60,738 nt of DNA from Halomonas citrativorans (GCF_900163645.1 NZ_FUKM01000013.1:1-60738); one strand, 5' to 3'. Counted from the stretch's first letter, positions 34,063-43,276 are shown. Numbers and translations: made by a program. Notes: generated from the sequence alone by a model not told the origin.

Positions 34063-36162
34063 ATGCCCCAACAGCCCGCCAACCAGATCAATAATCGCTG
34101 GGATGACCGCCTGGCAGCCTCCATGAGCGAAGCCGAACAGCTGCATTACCGCTCCAATCTGCTCGGTGCCGACAAGCGTGTCACCAACTATGGCGGCGGC
34201 AATACCTCTGCCAAAATCATCCAGGCAGACCCGCTAACCGGTGAAAATGTTCGGGTGCTTTGGGTTAAAGGCTCAGGTGGTGACATCGGCAGTATGGGGC
34301 TTGATGGCTTTGCGACCCTTTATCAGGACAAGCTTGAAACGCTTAAACAATTTTATAAAGGTGAGGCGCATGAAGATGAGATGGTGGGCGCACTTCTCCA
34401 CTGCACCTTTAACCTGAACAGCCGCGCAGCCAGTATCGATACCCCGCTACACGCCTACTTGCCCTATCCCCATGTTGACCACCTACACCCAGACGCCGTT
34501 ATCGCCATTGCTGCGTCAAAGAATAGCCGTGAGCTAACCCAGGTTATCTATGGCGGCGATATTGGCTGGCTACCCTGGCGCAGGCCAGGCTTCCAACTGG
34601 GCCTTGAGCTTGAAAAGATTGCCCGAGAGCAGCCAAACCTAAAGGGTGTGCTGCTTGAAGCGCACGGCCTGTTCACTTGGGGTGAAACAGCCAAAGAGTG
34701 CTACCAAACCTCGCTGGATATTATTAACAAGGCCCAGAGCTGGCTGGACGAACAGCTCAAGGACAAGGCAGCCTTTTCCGGCCCTCGCGTTACCAGCCTA
34801 AGCGCCGATAAACGCAAGGCCATCGCCGCTAAACTGATGCCGATTATTCGCGGCAAGACCAGCGACCATCAGCGTCAAGTCGGCCATTTTAACGACGCCC
34901 CTGAGGTTCTCGAATTCGTCAATTCCAACGCTCTTGAAGCCTTGGCGGAGCTAGGCACTTCCTGCCCTGATCATTTCCTGCGCACCAAAATTAAGCCACT
35001 GGTCGTTGGCTACGACCCCGAAACCGACAACCTTGACGCTGTCATCGCTGGCCTGGATGAACAGCTAGGCCACTACAACCGCGACTATGCAGCCTACTAT
35101 GAGCGTTGCAAGCGGCCGGATAGCCCCGCAATGCGAGACTCCAACCCCGTGGTTTATCTGCTACCGGGCGTGGGTATGCTCACTTTCGCCAAGGACAAAG
35201 CGACCGCACGCATCGCCAGTGAGTTTTATCTCAACGCTATTAACGTTATGCGAGGTGCGTCCGGGGTAAGTGAATACATGGGCCTACCCGACCAGGAAGC
35301 CTTTGATATTGAGTACTGGCTACTTGAAGAGGCCAAGCTTCAACGGATGCCTAAACCAAAGGCACTGGCTGGACGCATCGCGTTAGTGACCGGAGGTGCC
35401 GGCGGCATCGGCCAAGCCACCGCGGCCAGAATGGCCAACGAAGGTGCCTGCGTGATGCTGCTCGATATTGACGCAGAAGGCTTGGAAACGGCGCAACAGG
35501 CGCTCGCTGACACGTTCAGTGCCGACATGGTTTCCACCTGCCTGATGGATGTTACCGACGAGCGTCAGGTTGAGGCGGCTATCGCTCAGGCCTGCGTTGC
35601 CTTCGGCGGGGTCGACATTTTAGTCTCTAACGCAGGCATCGCCTCCTCAGCACCCATTGATGAGACAAGCCTGGAGCTCTGGAACCGTAACCAGGCGATT
35701 CTTTCGACAGGCTACTTTTTGGTCACGCGTGAAACATTCAAAGTGCTCAAGCAGCAAAAAACGGGCGGTAATATTGTCTTCGTTGCCAGTAAAAATGGCT
35801 TGGTGGCTTCTGCTAATGCAAGCGCTTACTGCACCGCCAAAGCGGCAGAAATTCATTTGGCACGCAGTGTTGCGCTGGAAGGTGCCCCGCTGGGCATTCG
35901 AGCCAATGTGGTTAACCCGGACGCCGTGCTACGCGGCTCTAAAATCTGGACCGGCAAATGGAAAGAAGAGCGGGCCAGCGCCTACGACCTGGACACGGAT
36001 GAGCTTGAGGATCATTACCGCCAGCGCAGCCTGCTAAAGCTCAGCGTACTGCCTGAAGATATCGCCGAGGCTATCTACTTTTTTGTTAGCGACGCCTCAG
36101 CCAAATCAACCGGTAATATTATTAATGTGGATGCGGGACACGCCCCTTCCTTTACACGCTGA
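34063..36162 (+). CDS. rhaD: Bifunctional rhamnulose-1-phosphate aldolase/short-chain lactaldehyde dehydrogenase
   Basis: The 699-residue protein fuses a class II aldolase/adducin-like N-terminal domain to a C-terminal SDR domain. The first has NYGGGNTSAKI, the zinc-ligand region LLEAHGLFTWGET and the paired His in DTPLHAYLPYPHVDHLHPD. The SDR begins near residue 433 with ALVTGGAGGIGQAT and has the catalytic SAYCTAKAAE. It cleaves L-rhamnulose 1-phosphate to DHAP and L-lactaldehyde and oxidises the latter to lactate. The ATG has CGAGG eight bases upstream. It is the first gene of rhaDI. Confidence 0.92.
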   Translation: MPQQPANQINNRWDDRLAASMSEAEQLHYRSNLLGADKRVTNYGGGNTSAKIIQADPLTGENVRVLWVKGSGGDIGSMGLDGFATLYQDKLETLKQFYKGEAHEDEMVGALLHCTFNLNSRAASIDTPLHAYLPYPHVDHLHPDAVIAIAASKNSRELTQVIYGGDIGWLPWRRPGFQLGLELEKIAREQPNLKGVLLEAHGLFTWGETAKECYQTSLDIINKAQSWLDEQLKDKAAFSGPRVTSLSADKRKAIAAKLMPIIRGKTSDHQRQVGHFNDAPEVLEFVNSNALEALAELGTSCPDHFLRTKIKPLVVGYDPETDNLDAVIAGLDEQLGHYNRDYAAYYERCKRPDSPAMRDSNPVVYLLPGVGMLTFAKDKATARIASEFYLNAINVMRGASGVSEYMGLPDQEAFDIEYWLLEEAKLQRMPKPKALAGRIALVTGGAGGIGQATAARMANEGACVMLLDIDAEGLETAQQALADTFSADMVSTCLMDVTDERQVEAAIAQACVAFGGVDILVSNAGIASSAPIDETSLELWNRNQAILSTGYFLVTRETFKVLKQQKTGGNIVFVASKNGLVASANASAYCTAKAAEIHLARSVALEGAPLGIRANVVNPDAVLRGSKIWTGKWKEERASAYDLDTDELEDHYRQRSLLKLSVLPEDIAEAIYFFVSDASAKSTGNIINVDAGHAPSFTR

Positions 36163-36195
36163 GCCCGCTTTAACCAACGCATAACTGGTGAATGT

Positions 36196-37491
36196 ATGAC
36201 AAAAACAATGATCAATGCTGACCGCATCCACAGTGATAACGAGCAGCGAGCGGTCGACCTTGACCGTGACTATCAGTACCTGGGCGAAAGACTTGCCCGC
36301 ACCGACATTAACATCGATACATTAACCGAACAGGCGCGCGGTCTGGAAGTCGCCCTACCCTCTTGGGGCGTGGGCACCGGTGGCACGCGTTTCGCTCGCT
36401 TTCCCGGTGAAGGCGAGCCGCGCAATATTTTCGAAAAACTGGACGACTGCGCCGTCATCCAGCAGCTGGCCACCATGACGCCGCGCGTCTCGCTGCATAT
36501 CCCCTGGGACAGACCTTCTGATCCCAGCGAGCTTCGAGACTACGCTTTTGAGCGTGGGCTAGGCTTTGATGCCATGAACTCTAATACCTTTCAGGATGAG
36601 GCGGGTCAGAAGCTCTCCTATAAATACGGCAGCCTTACGCATACCGATGAAGCAACGCGCCGCCAGGCCATCGAGCACAACATTGAAGTGATCGAGCTAG
36701 GTAAGCAGCTAGGCTCGAAAGCGCTTTCAGTCTGGATTGGCGATGGCTCCAACTTTCCCGGTCAGCAGCATTTTTCCGACAGCTTCGCACGCTACCTGGA
36801 CAGCGCCAAAACGATCTATTCAGCGCTCCCCAACGATTGGAACATGCTAATCGAGCACAAGGTCTTTGAGCCCGCCTTCTACTCGACTGTGATTCAGGAC
36901 TGGGGCTCGAACTACCTGGCCGCCAAGGAAACCGGCGAGCGCTGTCTCTGCCTGGTCGATTTGGGGCATCACGCACCCAACGTCAACATTGAGATGATCG
37001 TTGCTCGTCTAGCCCAATTCGGAAAGCTGGGTGGGTTCCACTTCAACGACAGCAAGTATGGCGATGATGACCTGGACGCGGGTTCCATCGACCCTTATCA
37101 GCTATTTCTGGTGTTTAACGAGTTGGTTGATGTCCAGCGTAGAAACTCGCTGTTCGCGCCTTTCCACATGCTGGATCAATCGCACAATGTTACCGACCCC
37201 ATTGAAAGCCTTATCTACAGCGCCGGGGAAGTACGACGCGCCTTCGTCAAGTCACTGCTGGTCGACCGCGAAGCCTTGGCACACCACCAACAGAACAACG
37301 ATGCACTGATGGCTCAGGCAACGCTTAAAGCCGCGTTCAACCAGGATGTTGAGCCCATTCTCCAACAAGCGCGGCGCTTGGATGAGGGGGCTATCAACCC
37401 CATCGCCAGCTACCGCGCCTCAGGCTATCGCCAAACCTGCGGCGAGCAACGCCCAGCCGATGCAAATCGGAGTGGCTCAGGCATTGTTTAA
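36196..37491 (+). CDS. rhaI: L-rhamnose isomerase, rhizobial/Pseudomonas type
   Basis: The 431-residue TIM-barrel isomerase converts L-rhamnose to L-rhamnulose. Metal and substrate residues are seen in MLIEHKVFEPAFYST, CLVDLGHHAPNVNIE and GGFHFNDSKYGDDDLDAG. It is the RhaI type found beside RhaD fusions, not the enterobacterial RhaA. It follows rhaD by 33 bases. Confidence 0.92.
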   Translation: MTKTMINADRIHSDNEQRAVDLDRDYQYLGERLARTDINIDTLTEQARGLEVALPSWGVGTGGTRFARFPGEGEPRNIFEKLDDCAVIQQLATMTPRVSLHIPWDRPSDPSELRDYAFERGLGFDAMNSNTFQDEAGQKLSYKYGSLTHTDEATRRQAIEHNIEVIELGKQLGSKALSVWIGDGSNFPGQQHFSDSFARYLDSAKTIYSALPNDWNMLIEHKVFEPAFYSTVIQDWGSNYLAAKETGERCLCLVDLGHHAPNVNIEMIVARLAQFGKLGGFHFNDSKYGDDDLDAGSIDPYQLFLVFNELVDVQRRNSLFAPFHMLDQSHNVTDPIESLIYSAGEVRRAFVKSLLVDREALAHHQQNNDALMAQATLKAAFNQDVEPILQQARRLDEGAINPIASYRASGYRQTCGEQRPADANRSGSGIV

Positions 37492-37559
37492 TTCGAAGGA
37501 AAAGCGCCAGCGGCATAGCCTGCTTTGTTTTTAGTGACAATAGTCGGTTAATTTCTGCT

Positions 37560-37606
37560 TACTGCGCGGCCTCAGGTGGGCTGCGCAGTAGGTGACGATC
37601 ATCGTC
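37560..37606 (+). terminator. Stem-loops downstream of rhaI
   Basis: TACTGCGC (37560-37567) pairs with GCGCAGTA (37583-37590), followed by the 13-base palindrome GACGAT-C-ATCGTC (37594-37606). The A-rich run beyond gives no T-tract on the plus strand, so they are structural repeats with possible terminator function. Confidence 0.35.
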
Positions 37607-37665
37607 AATTGCGTAAAAAAAAGATCAATGGCGAAGAAATCAGGACAAACCTAGGAGAAATAGTA

Positions 37666-38103
37666 TCAATGATGTGGCGACATCGGCATAACCAACCCAT
37701 GGCGCACATACCAAACGTGCTCGGCACGTTCCGCTACGTCTTGGCTAAACCAGCCGTTTAAATCACGCAGGCGGCGTTGATGGCGCTCGATGGGCACAAT
37801 GCCTCGGCCGATATCGCTGGCGATAATAACCAGCGCTGTTTGCTGCGCCTTGGCAGACTGCAGAAGCTCATTTAAATCATCGCACCATTGTGACCGCCAA
37901 CCATCGCTTCCTGCATCTGAGTCCATGGAGGCTGAGAGCCACTCCAGTACGCCATGCAGTATTAATGGTGTGCTGGGCAGCATTACCCCGGCGCACTCAC
38001 GTAAGCGCTGCCCAGGCGCTAACCGCCACCAGACAGCACTTGGAAAACGTGTTTTTACAAGGCTTCGCTTACCGGCACAGGCACCGCCGATGAACAGTTG
38101 CAT
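37666..38103 (-). CDS. Degenerate CobU-like protein
   Basis: The 145-residue protein resembles CobU/CobP (adenosylcobinamide kinase/guanylyltransferase) at both ends. The P-loop is altered to GGACAGKRS (usual GGARSGKS). The guanylylated-His motif (usual R-x-A-R-H) is missing and the protein is about 35 residues short. The C-terminal part SDIGRGIVP, RRLRDLNGWFSQDVA is close to the family consensus. It is the last gene of the second cob operon; an intact-P-loop CobU lies upstream. AGGAG seven bases before 38103 fixes the start. It may be a regulator, an accessory subunit, or a decaying duplicate. Confidence 0.65.
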   Translation of the reverse strand: MQLFIGGACAGKRSLVKTRFPSAVWWRLAPGQRLRECAGVMLPSTPLILHGVLEWLSASMDSDAGSDGWRSQWCDDLNELLQSAKAQQTALVIIASDIGRGIVPIERHQRRLRDLNGWFSQDVAERAEHVWYVRHGLVMPMSPHH

Positions 38104-38708
38104 AGCCACTCTCCTTTTCCACAATCGCCGGGGTGATACGTCAATTGCCAGCGTCTTCCTTGGGCCTGAGTCACCACGCCATCCCAAAACTCAATCGTTT
38201 CAAAGCGGCGGCGAAGCTCGCGGATAACGCCGCCATGCGTTACGACCAGAATCTTTTGATACCCATGCGCCAAGGCATCTTTCGCTACATCGGCAAGCCA
38301 AAGCGCCAAGCGCTCACGTAGCTGAGCCGCGGACTCGCCACCTGGGATCTGTAGCTCGCCGACGCTATCCACCCAGGCACGATAATGCGGCAAGTCCTTA
38401 AGTTCATCGTAAATCTTGCCTTCATAATCGCCAAAATTGAGTTCTTGTAGGCGAGACTCCAAATGTAGTGGCACACCCGGCTTGGCCGCTTGAATCCACT
38501 CAAGCGTTTGTTGACAGCGGTGAAGGTCACTTGAATAGATCGCGTCAAAACACTCGCTTGCTAGCGCTTCGCGAAGTGCTAAAAGCCCCTCTTCAGCATC
38601 AGGAAATAACAGCGGAATATCGCGCTGCCCCTGATAGCGGCGCTCTACATTCCAGGCGGTAATGCCATGGCGTACCACCACCAGCTCAACATTAACCCCA
38701 TCAGCCAC
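38055..38708 (-). CDS. cobC: Histidine phosphatase, probable alpha-ribazole-5'-phosphate phosphatase
   Basis: The 217-residue histidine phosphatase has the catalytic VVVRHGITAWN motif and the later ILVVTHGGVIRELRRR, with ELNFGDYEGK in between, as in CobC. In this operon it probably removes the phosphate from alpha-ribazole 5'-phosphate or adenosylcobalamin 5'-phosphate. The start is a GTG at 38708 lying 64 bases inside cobS, preceded by an unusually complete ribosome site, AAGGAGGTGA. Its 3' end overlaps the next gene by 49 bases. Confidence 0.8.
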   Translation of the reverse strand: MADGVNVELVVVRHGITAWNVERRYQGQRDIPLLFPDAEEGLLALREALASECFDAIYSSDLHRCQQTLEWIQAAKPGVPLHLESRLQELNFGDYEGKIYDELKDLPHYRAWVDSVGELQIPGGESAAQLRERLALWLADVAKDALAHGYQKILVVTHGGVIRELRRRFETIEFWDGVVTQAQGRRWQLTYHPGDCGKGEWLCNCSSAVPVPVSEAL

Positions 38709-39415
38709 AACTCACCTCCTTCTATCGTCGCGCCCACCATATCACCATTAATACCCTGGAACAGTGTCATCAGCGCCCATCGGCTGGCTACTACAAATAA
38801 GCCTGTCGCAAGGCACATTGCTATAATGTCCGGCCAAAAAAGCGCGAGCAGCAGCAAAGGTACCAGCGCCAGCAGTACATCACGCAGGCCAAGCGACTGC
38901 TTCCAAGCCCAGGCCAGCCCTGTTTGTTGAGCACATGGCGTGAATACCAGTAGCATCGCGCCCCCCCATCGCCCCAACGCGGGGAGTACCACCAACCACC
39001 AGAGTGGAGCGCCGTGTTGCAGCAATACCCAAAGCAGAACGCCTTTCCAGGCAAGCAAAAAAAGCAGCGCCAATATGCCGAAACTGCCAATTTGGGGGTC
39101 TTTCATGATTTCCCAGCGGCGCGCCAGCGGTTGATTGCTGCCCAGCGCATCGGCTAAATCCATTACTCCATCCAGGTGCAAGCCTCCGCTCAAGCTCACC
39201 CATAGGCTGAGCAGCGCAAGTGCGGCAATTGGCGTGGGCGCGTTTTGAAGCAACAGCGCCAGCAGCGCTAACAAACTACCCAACAATAGCCCCACCAGGG
39301 GATAGGCACGAATAGCCCAACGGCGGGTTTTAGGTGTCCAGGGGCAAGCAATCGGTACCGGTAAGCGGGTTAAAAACTGCAGGGCAAGCGCACCACCATA
39401 AAAAGCATTTTTCAT
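38645..39415 (-). CDS. cobS: Adenosylcobinamide-GDP ribazoletransferase (cobalamin synthase)
   Basis: The 256-residue integral membrane enzyme joins adenosylcobinamide-GDP to alpha-ribazole (phosphate). Hydrophobic segments fill most of its length. Family motifs are FLTRLPVP near the start, SGGLHLDGVMDLADAL (metal-binding acidic cluster) near 80, and MKDPQIGSFG. It overlaps cobU by four bases and cobC by 64. Confidence 0.93.
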   Translation of the reverse strand: MKNAFYGGALALQFLTRLPVPIACPWTPKTRRWAIRAYPLVGLLLGSLLALLALLLQNAPTPIAALALLSLWVSLSGGLHLDGVMDLADALGSNQPLARRWEIMKDPQIGSFGILALLFLLAWKGVLLWVLLQHGAPLWWLVVLPALGRWGGAMLLVFTPCAQQTGLAWAWKQSLGLRDVLLALVPLLLLALFWPDIIAMCLATGLFVVASRWALMTLFQGINGDMVGATIEGGELWLMGLMLSWWWYAMALPPGM

Positions 39416-39948
39416 GAAGGGTCACTCTTGGGTTTCCACTCAATGGCATGCCCAGCCACCACTTCAAGCACCGAGTTTGCCTCAGCCGCCAGCCAGCAAT
39501 GCAGTGACTGTAAAAATGCCAGGAAACTCCCGAGTTCTTTATCAGGTGAAGGCAGGTCCTCATTGAGGTCGTTGGACACCAGCACCAGGTGAATGCCTCG
39601 CGAGCGCGCATCTTGTACGCTCTTAGCTAACAGCGCCTTGCCTTGGGAGTCAGTTAAACCACCCGCGTAACGCACCTGACTGGCCCAGAGTGTCAGGCAG
39701 TCCAACAATACAGCAGCGCCATCGGGCACTTGTGCTATCGCCTGATCGATGGCAACGGGTGCCTCCATCGTGATCCAACGCATATCCCGCGCGCTTTGAT
39801 GGCGTGCCACTCGCGCCGCCATCTCCGCGTCATAAACCTCCGCAGTAGCAATGTAGTAGCAACTACTCCCATTGGCGGCTTTTATTACCTGCTGCTCGGC
39901 CACTGCGCTTTTCCCCGAGCGAGCGCCGCCACTAACAAAGACAATCAT
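39412..39948 (-). CDS. cobU: Adenosylcobinamide kinase/guanylyltransferase
   Basis: The 178-residue protein has an intact P-loop FVSGGARSGKS (residues 4-14), the guanylylated-His region RVARHQSARDMRW and the AVLLDCLTLWAS segment. It phosphorylates adenosylcobinamide and adds GMP. The C-terminal part, SNDLNEDLPSPDKELGSF, departs from the usual SNEVGxGIVP, which instead survives in the second cobU-like gene downstream. It overlaps cobD by 17 bases. Confidence 0.88.
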   Translation of the reverse strand: MIVFVSGGARSGKSAVAEQQVIKAANGSSCYYIATAEVYDAEMAARVARHQSARDMRWITMEAPVAIDQAIAQVPDGAAVLLDCLTLWASQVRYAGGLTDSQGKALLAKSVQDARSRGIHLVLVSNDLNEDLPSPDKELGSFLAFLQSLHCWLAAEANSVLEVVAGHAIEWKPKSDPS

Positions 39949-41053
39949 TCAGTACCTTTAATAGTCGCTGGTTCGCTGTTGCGCCACGCAGGGCAATGCG
40001 CACCCAATCGCCGTCCAGACCTGCAAAGTTATGCGTATGACGAACCAATATGCCGTTTCGCAACAGGCGCTCAAAAAGTACGTTACTGGTAAGCCCCCTT
40101 TCACGCAAAGTGTTATTAGGCCTTGCCAGAAAAAAATTAGTCGTGCTGGTGACGACATCAAGCCCTTTTGTAAGCAGAGATGCCGCCATCAGCGGGTGTT
40201 GCTGGTTTAGCCAGCTGCGAGTTTGCTCAGCAAACGCCGCATCCCGAAGGAGCGGCGCCACCAACGCAGCCGCCATCTGATTTACGCTCCAGGGAGGTTG
40301 GTGCACAGCCAACGTTTGAATGGCCACCGAAGGCGCCAGCACGTAGCCTACGCGTAACCCCGGCAACGTATAAAACTTGGTCATCGAGCGTAGCAGTAGT
40401 AGATGCGGGTACTCGGCCAACAAGGGAGTTAACGATGCTCTTTCCCCCTCCTCCACGGTCATATCGACAAACGCTTCATCAACCACCACATCGCAACCTA
40501 TCGCTGCCGTGCGGGCCAATAACGCCTGCATGGTACTCAGTGGAATCAACGTAGCGGTAGGGTTATTGGGGCGGCATAAAAACAGTACGCTGATGCCTTT
40601 TAGTGATGCCATTAATGCGTCGAGATCAAGCTCAAACGTTGGAGCGGATAACGCAATATAAGTAATTGGCAAACGATGTGCGCGGCAGGCGCGCGCATAC
40701 TCTCCAAAGCCAGGCGTCACGATGGCGGCGCGTTTGCCTGCATACCGGGCTGCCGCTAAAAAAATCGCCTCGGCGCCCCCGTTGGTCAGCAGTACCTGCT
40801 CGGGCGTAACGCCGTGGTAGGCGGCTATCGCTTCCCGAGCCACGCGATAATCAGGTGCCGGGTAATGGGCAAGCGACGCAATCGACGTAGTGAGCGCGTT
40901 TGCCACCCACTCAGGCGGGCCAAGCGGATTAAGGTTGGCGCTAAAGTCTTCTATCGGATGCGCATCGGGTAGCCCAAAGCGCTTTAAAAGTGCGGCTGGC
41001 TGGCCACCATGGCTTGGCCAGTGAGAGACGCACTGCTCTGCTTTATGGCTCAC
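39932..41053 (-). CDS. cobD: Threonine-phosphate decarboxylase
   Basis: The protein of about 373 residues is a fold-type I PLP enzyme that makes (R)-1-amino-2-propanol phosphate for the nucleotide loop (called cobC in P. denitrificans). It has the N-terminal HGGQPAALL, the Asn in FSANLNPLG, DEAFVDMT and the PLP lysine in RSMTKFYTLPGLRVGY. I favour the GTG at 41053, which overlaps the cbiB stop as GTGA and follows a G-rich stretch; ATGs at 41068 and 41101 are possible. Confidence 0.85.
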   Translation of the reverse strand: MSHKAEQCVSHWPSHGGQPAALLKRFGLPDAHPIEDFSANLNPLGPPEWVANALTTSIASLAHYPAPDYRVAREAIAAYHGVTPEQVLLTNGGAEAIFLAAARYAGKRAAIVTPGFGEYARACRAHRLPITYIALSAPTFELDLDALMASLKGISVLFLCRPNNPTATLIPLSTMQALLARTAAIGCDVVVDEAFVDMTVEEGERASLTPLLAEYPHLLLLRSMTKFYTLPGLRVGYVLAPSVAIQTLAVHQPPWSVNQMAAALVAPLLRDAAFAEQTRSWLNQQHPLMAASLLTKGLDVVTSTTNFFLARPNNTLRERGLTSNVLFERLLRNGILVRHTHNFAGLDGDWVRIALRGATANQRLLKVLNDCLC

Positions 41054-42015
41054 CTTACCCCCACCCATAGCAATCCCATCAGCCCCATAAACAACAGCCA
41101 CCCTACATGCATTAGTTGAATGGTTGCCCCAATGTGCGTCACGTTTAGTGGCGCCAGAGGCTCGCCAAGCGTTGCGCGCCGAGAGATAGCGCCTTGATAG
41201 GTATTAAGCCCACCCAGTTGCACACCCAATAGCCTGGCAACCATGGCTTCTGGCCAACCGGCATTGGGGCTTGGGTGACGCGGGGCCTCTTGGCAAGTGG
41301 CACGTAGCGCGCCTTTCCAGCGTAGCGGTTTGCTGGCCATCAAGGCCAATAAAATGCCGCCTAACCAAAGGCAACACGCGGTGATTCGGGCTGGCAACCA
41401 GTTGGCTATATCGTCCAGTTTGGCCGAGGCAAAGCCAAACTTTTCAAAGCGCTCGTTACGGTACCCTACCATGGAGTCCAGCGTATTAATCGCCTTATAC
41501 GCCAGAGCTAACGGCGCCCCACCTATCACGGCAAAAAACAGCGGTGCGGTAATACCATCCACGGTATTTTCAGCCACGGTTTCCACCGTCGCCCGAGTGA
41601 TTTCAGCCTCATCGAGCGCTGCCGTATCGCGCCCTACAATCATGGAAAGCGCTTGGCGTGCGCCCGGCAAATCACCGTTAGCAAGCGGTACCGCGACGGC
41701 CCGGCCTGCATCCGCCAACCCTTTAATGGCAAGCGTTGTAGCCAGCAGCCAGAGCTCTGCAACTAACCCAAGCCAAACGTTAATCGCCGTTAACAGCGCA
41801 AGCACTGACCAGCTAACACCCCATACGCCAATGACGACGGTTGCGGTGAGTAGAAATCCTCGGCGCTTTCGCTGTGAATCAGTGCCTCGATTCCAGCTCT
41901 TTTCCAAAAAGCTGATCATGCGGCCAATGAAAACGACCGGGTGCGGCAATGAGCGAGGGTCGCCTATTAGTAAATCCAACCCGATAGCGAGGGTAATAAG
42001 CAGTAGCAGGGTCAC
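41050..42015 (-). CDS. cbiB: Adenosylcobinamide-phosphate synthase
   Basis: The 321-residue membrane protein (CobD in P. denitrificans) attaches aminopropanol phosphate to adenosylcobyric acid. It begins with hydrophobic sequence and LLIGDPRSLPHPVVFIGRMI, and has VAENTVDGITAPLFFAVIGGAPLALAYKAINTLDSMVGY, a stretch at roughly residues 147-185 that is hallmark for the family. It overlaps cobT by four bases. Confidence 0.92.
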   Translation of the reverse strand: MTLLLLITLAIGLDLLIGDPRSLPHPVVFIGRMISFLEKSWNRGTDSQRKRRGFLLTATVVIGVWGVSWSVLALLTAINVWLGLVAELWLLATTLAIKGLADAGRAVAVPLANGDLPGARQALSMIVGRDTAALDEAEITRATVETVAENTVDGITAPLFFAVIGGAPLALAYKAINTLDSMVGYRNERFEKFGFASAKLDDIANWLPARITACCLWLGGILLALMASKPLRWKGALRATCQEAPRHPSPNAGWPEAMVARLLGVQLGGLNTYQGAISRRATLGEPLAPLNVTHIGATIQLMHVGWLLFMGLMGLLWVGVR

Positions 42016-43058
42016 GCTGTTTTGTCCGCGATACCGGCTGAGGTAAACGTCGCCATTTCAGCCATCATGGCGGTAGCCGCCTGGAGCAAAGGGAAAGCCA
42101 GCGCAGCGCCACTTCCCTCGCCCAGACGCATGCCCAGCGCGAGTAACGGTGTTGCCTCAAGCGCTTCCAGCGCTACCCCGTGGCCCGGCTCTTCAGAGCG
42201 ATGACCGAATACAAGATAGCCGCTTACAGCGGGGCAAATTCGGCAGGCAGTCAGTGCGGCCACGCTAGCAATAAAACCATCGACAATGACGGGCAGGCGA
42301 TAAGCGGCCGCAGCCAAATAGGCGCCGGTCATCGCGGCTATTTCAAGCCCACCCAAGGCGGTCAGCACGCTTAACGGTTGACTCGCCTCAAAATGCCGCG
42401 CCGCAAGCGCTCGCTCAATAACATTCACCTTATGTATTTGCTGCTGGCTGTTAAGCCCTGTGCCTGCGCCCACTACCTGAGCAACCGGCGTACCGGTCAA
42501 GGCCGCTAGCATGGCGCTACTTGCGGTGGTGTTGGCAATGCCCATCTCACCCACTACCACACTACGGCAACCCGCCTGGTGAGCGCGCCTCACGGCATTA
42601 ATGCCTGCCTCAATTGCCAGCTGAGCTTGCTCAGGGAGCATGGCATTTTCGATAGCAATATTTCCCGAGGCGCGACGTATCTTATTGACGACCACGCCCG
42701 GCATATCAACATCGCTTACGACACCCACATCGACGATCTCAAGCCTGGCGTTCACCTGCCGGGCAAACACGTTGATTGCTGCGCCTCCGCTGGCGAAGTT
42801 GGCGACCATCTGTGCCGTAACCGCTTGGGGAAAGGCAGAAACGCCTTCGGCGGCAACGCCATGGTCCGCGGCAAACACCACGACCCCAGGCGGCGTAATG
42901 GTAGGCGCACGTTCACCGCTAATTTCGCTAAGCTGAATCGCCAACTGCTCTAGCATTCCAAGGCTTCCAGGCGGCTTGGTAAGCGTGTCCAGATACGCCC
43001 TTGCCCTATCACCAGCAGCGCAATCAACAGGTTGTATCTGGGCAATTAGGGAATGCAT
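42012..43058 (-). CDS. cobT: Nicotinate-nucleotide--dimethylbenzimidazole phosphoribosyltransferase
   Basis: The 348-residue enzyme (CobU in P. denitrificans) makes alpha-ribazole 5'-phosphate. Family signs are LTKPPGSLGMLEQLA near residue 30, VFAADHGVAAEGVSAFP, GEMGIANTT and the late GEGSGAALAFPLL with a catalytic Glu. The ATG at 43058 has GGAG six bases upstream; the open frame runs 15 codons further. It is the first gene of the second cob operon. Confidence 0.93.
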   Translation of the reverse strand: MHSLIAQIQPVDCAAGDRARAYLDTLTKPPGSLGMLEQLAIQLSEISGERAPTITPPGVVVFAADHGVAAEGVSAFPQAVTAQMVANFASGGAAINVFARQVNARLEIVDVGVVSDVDMPGVVVNKIRRASGNIAIENAMLPEQAQLAIEAGINAVRRAHQAGCRSVVVGEMGIANTTASSAMLAALTGTPVAQVVGAGTGLNSQQQIHKVNVIERALAARHFEASQPLSVLTALGGLEIAAMTGAYLAAAAYRLPVIVDGFIASVAALTACRICPAVSGYLVFGHRSEEPGHGVALEALEATPLLALGMRLGEGSGAALAFPLLQAATAMMAEMATFTSAGIADKTA

Positions 43059-43119
43059 AGCGAGCTCCGGTAGCGTAAAAGAAAACAGACAGTTAAGCCT
43101 CAAATAGTAACAAACGTTG

Positions 43120-43250
43120 GGGCTTTAACGTTGCTCTTTCATCGCCGAGTATCCGGCTTTTTAGCCGCTAACAGTAGCGATGAGCAGCCAGTCATCCAGG
43201 AAGGGTTGTGCGCCAGCTCAATAATGATGGAGCCGCCCATCAAGCATGGC
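43120..43250 (-). promoter_or_regulatory. Candidate (degenerate) cobalamin riboswitch in the cobT leader
   Basis: On the minus strand GGCTGCTCATCGC then TACTGTTAGCGG (43165-43189) resembles the conserved GGCTGCCCCCGC/AACTGTAAGCGG core. AAGCCGGATACTCGGC (43144-43159) resembles the B12 box. Three hairpins exclude one another: 43166-43179, 43154-43167 and 43144-43157. The segment is too short and mismatched to be a standard aptamer, so this is tentative. Confidence 0.33.
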
Positions 43251-43276
43251 AGGCGGAACTCGATAGAGGCAATTGG

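Noticed and set aside
43144..43167. Plus-strand Rho-independent terminator (GCCG/CGGC hairpin followed by T-run)
   Set aside because: No plus-strand gene lies upstream to be terminated; the structure fits better as part of the cobT leader on the other strand.
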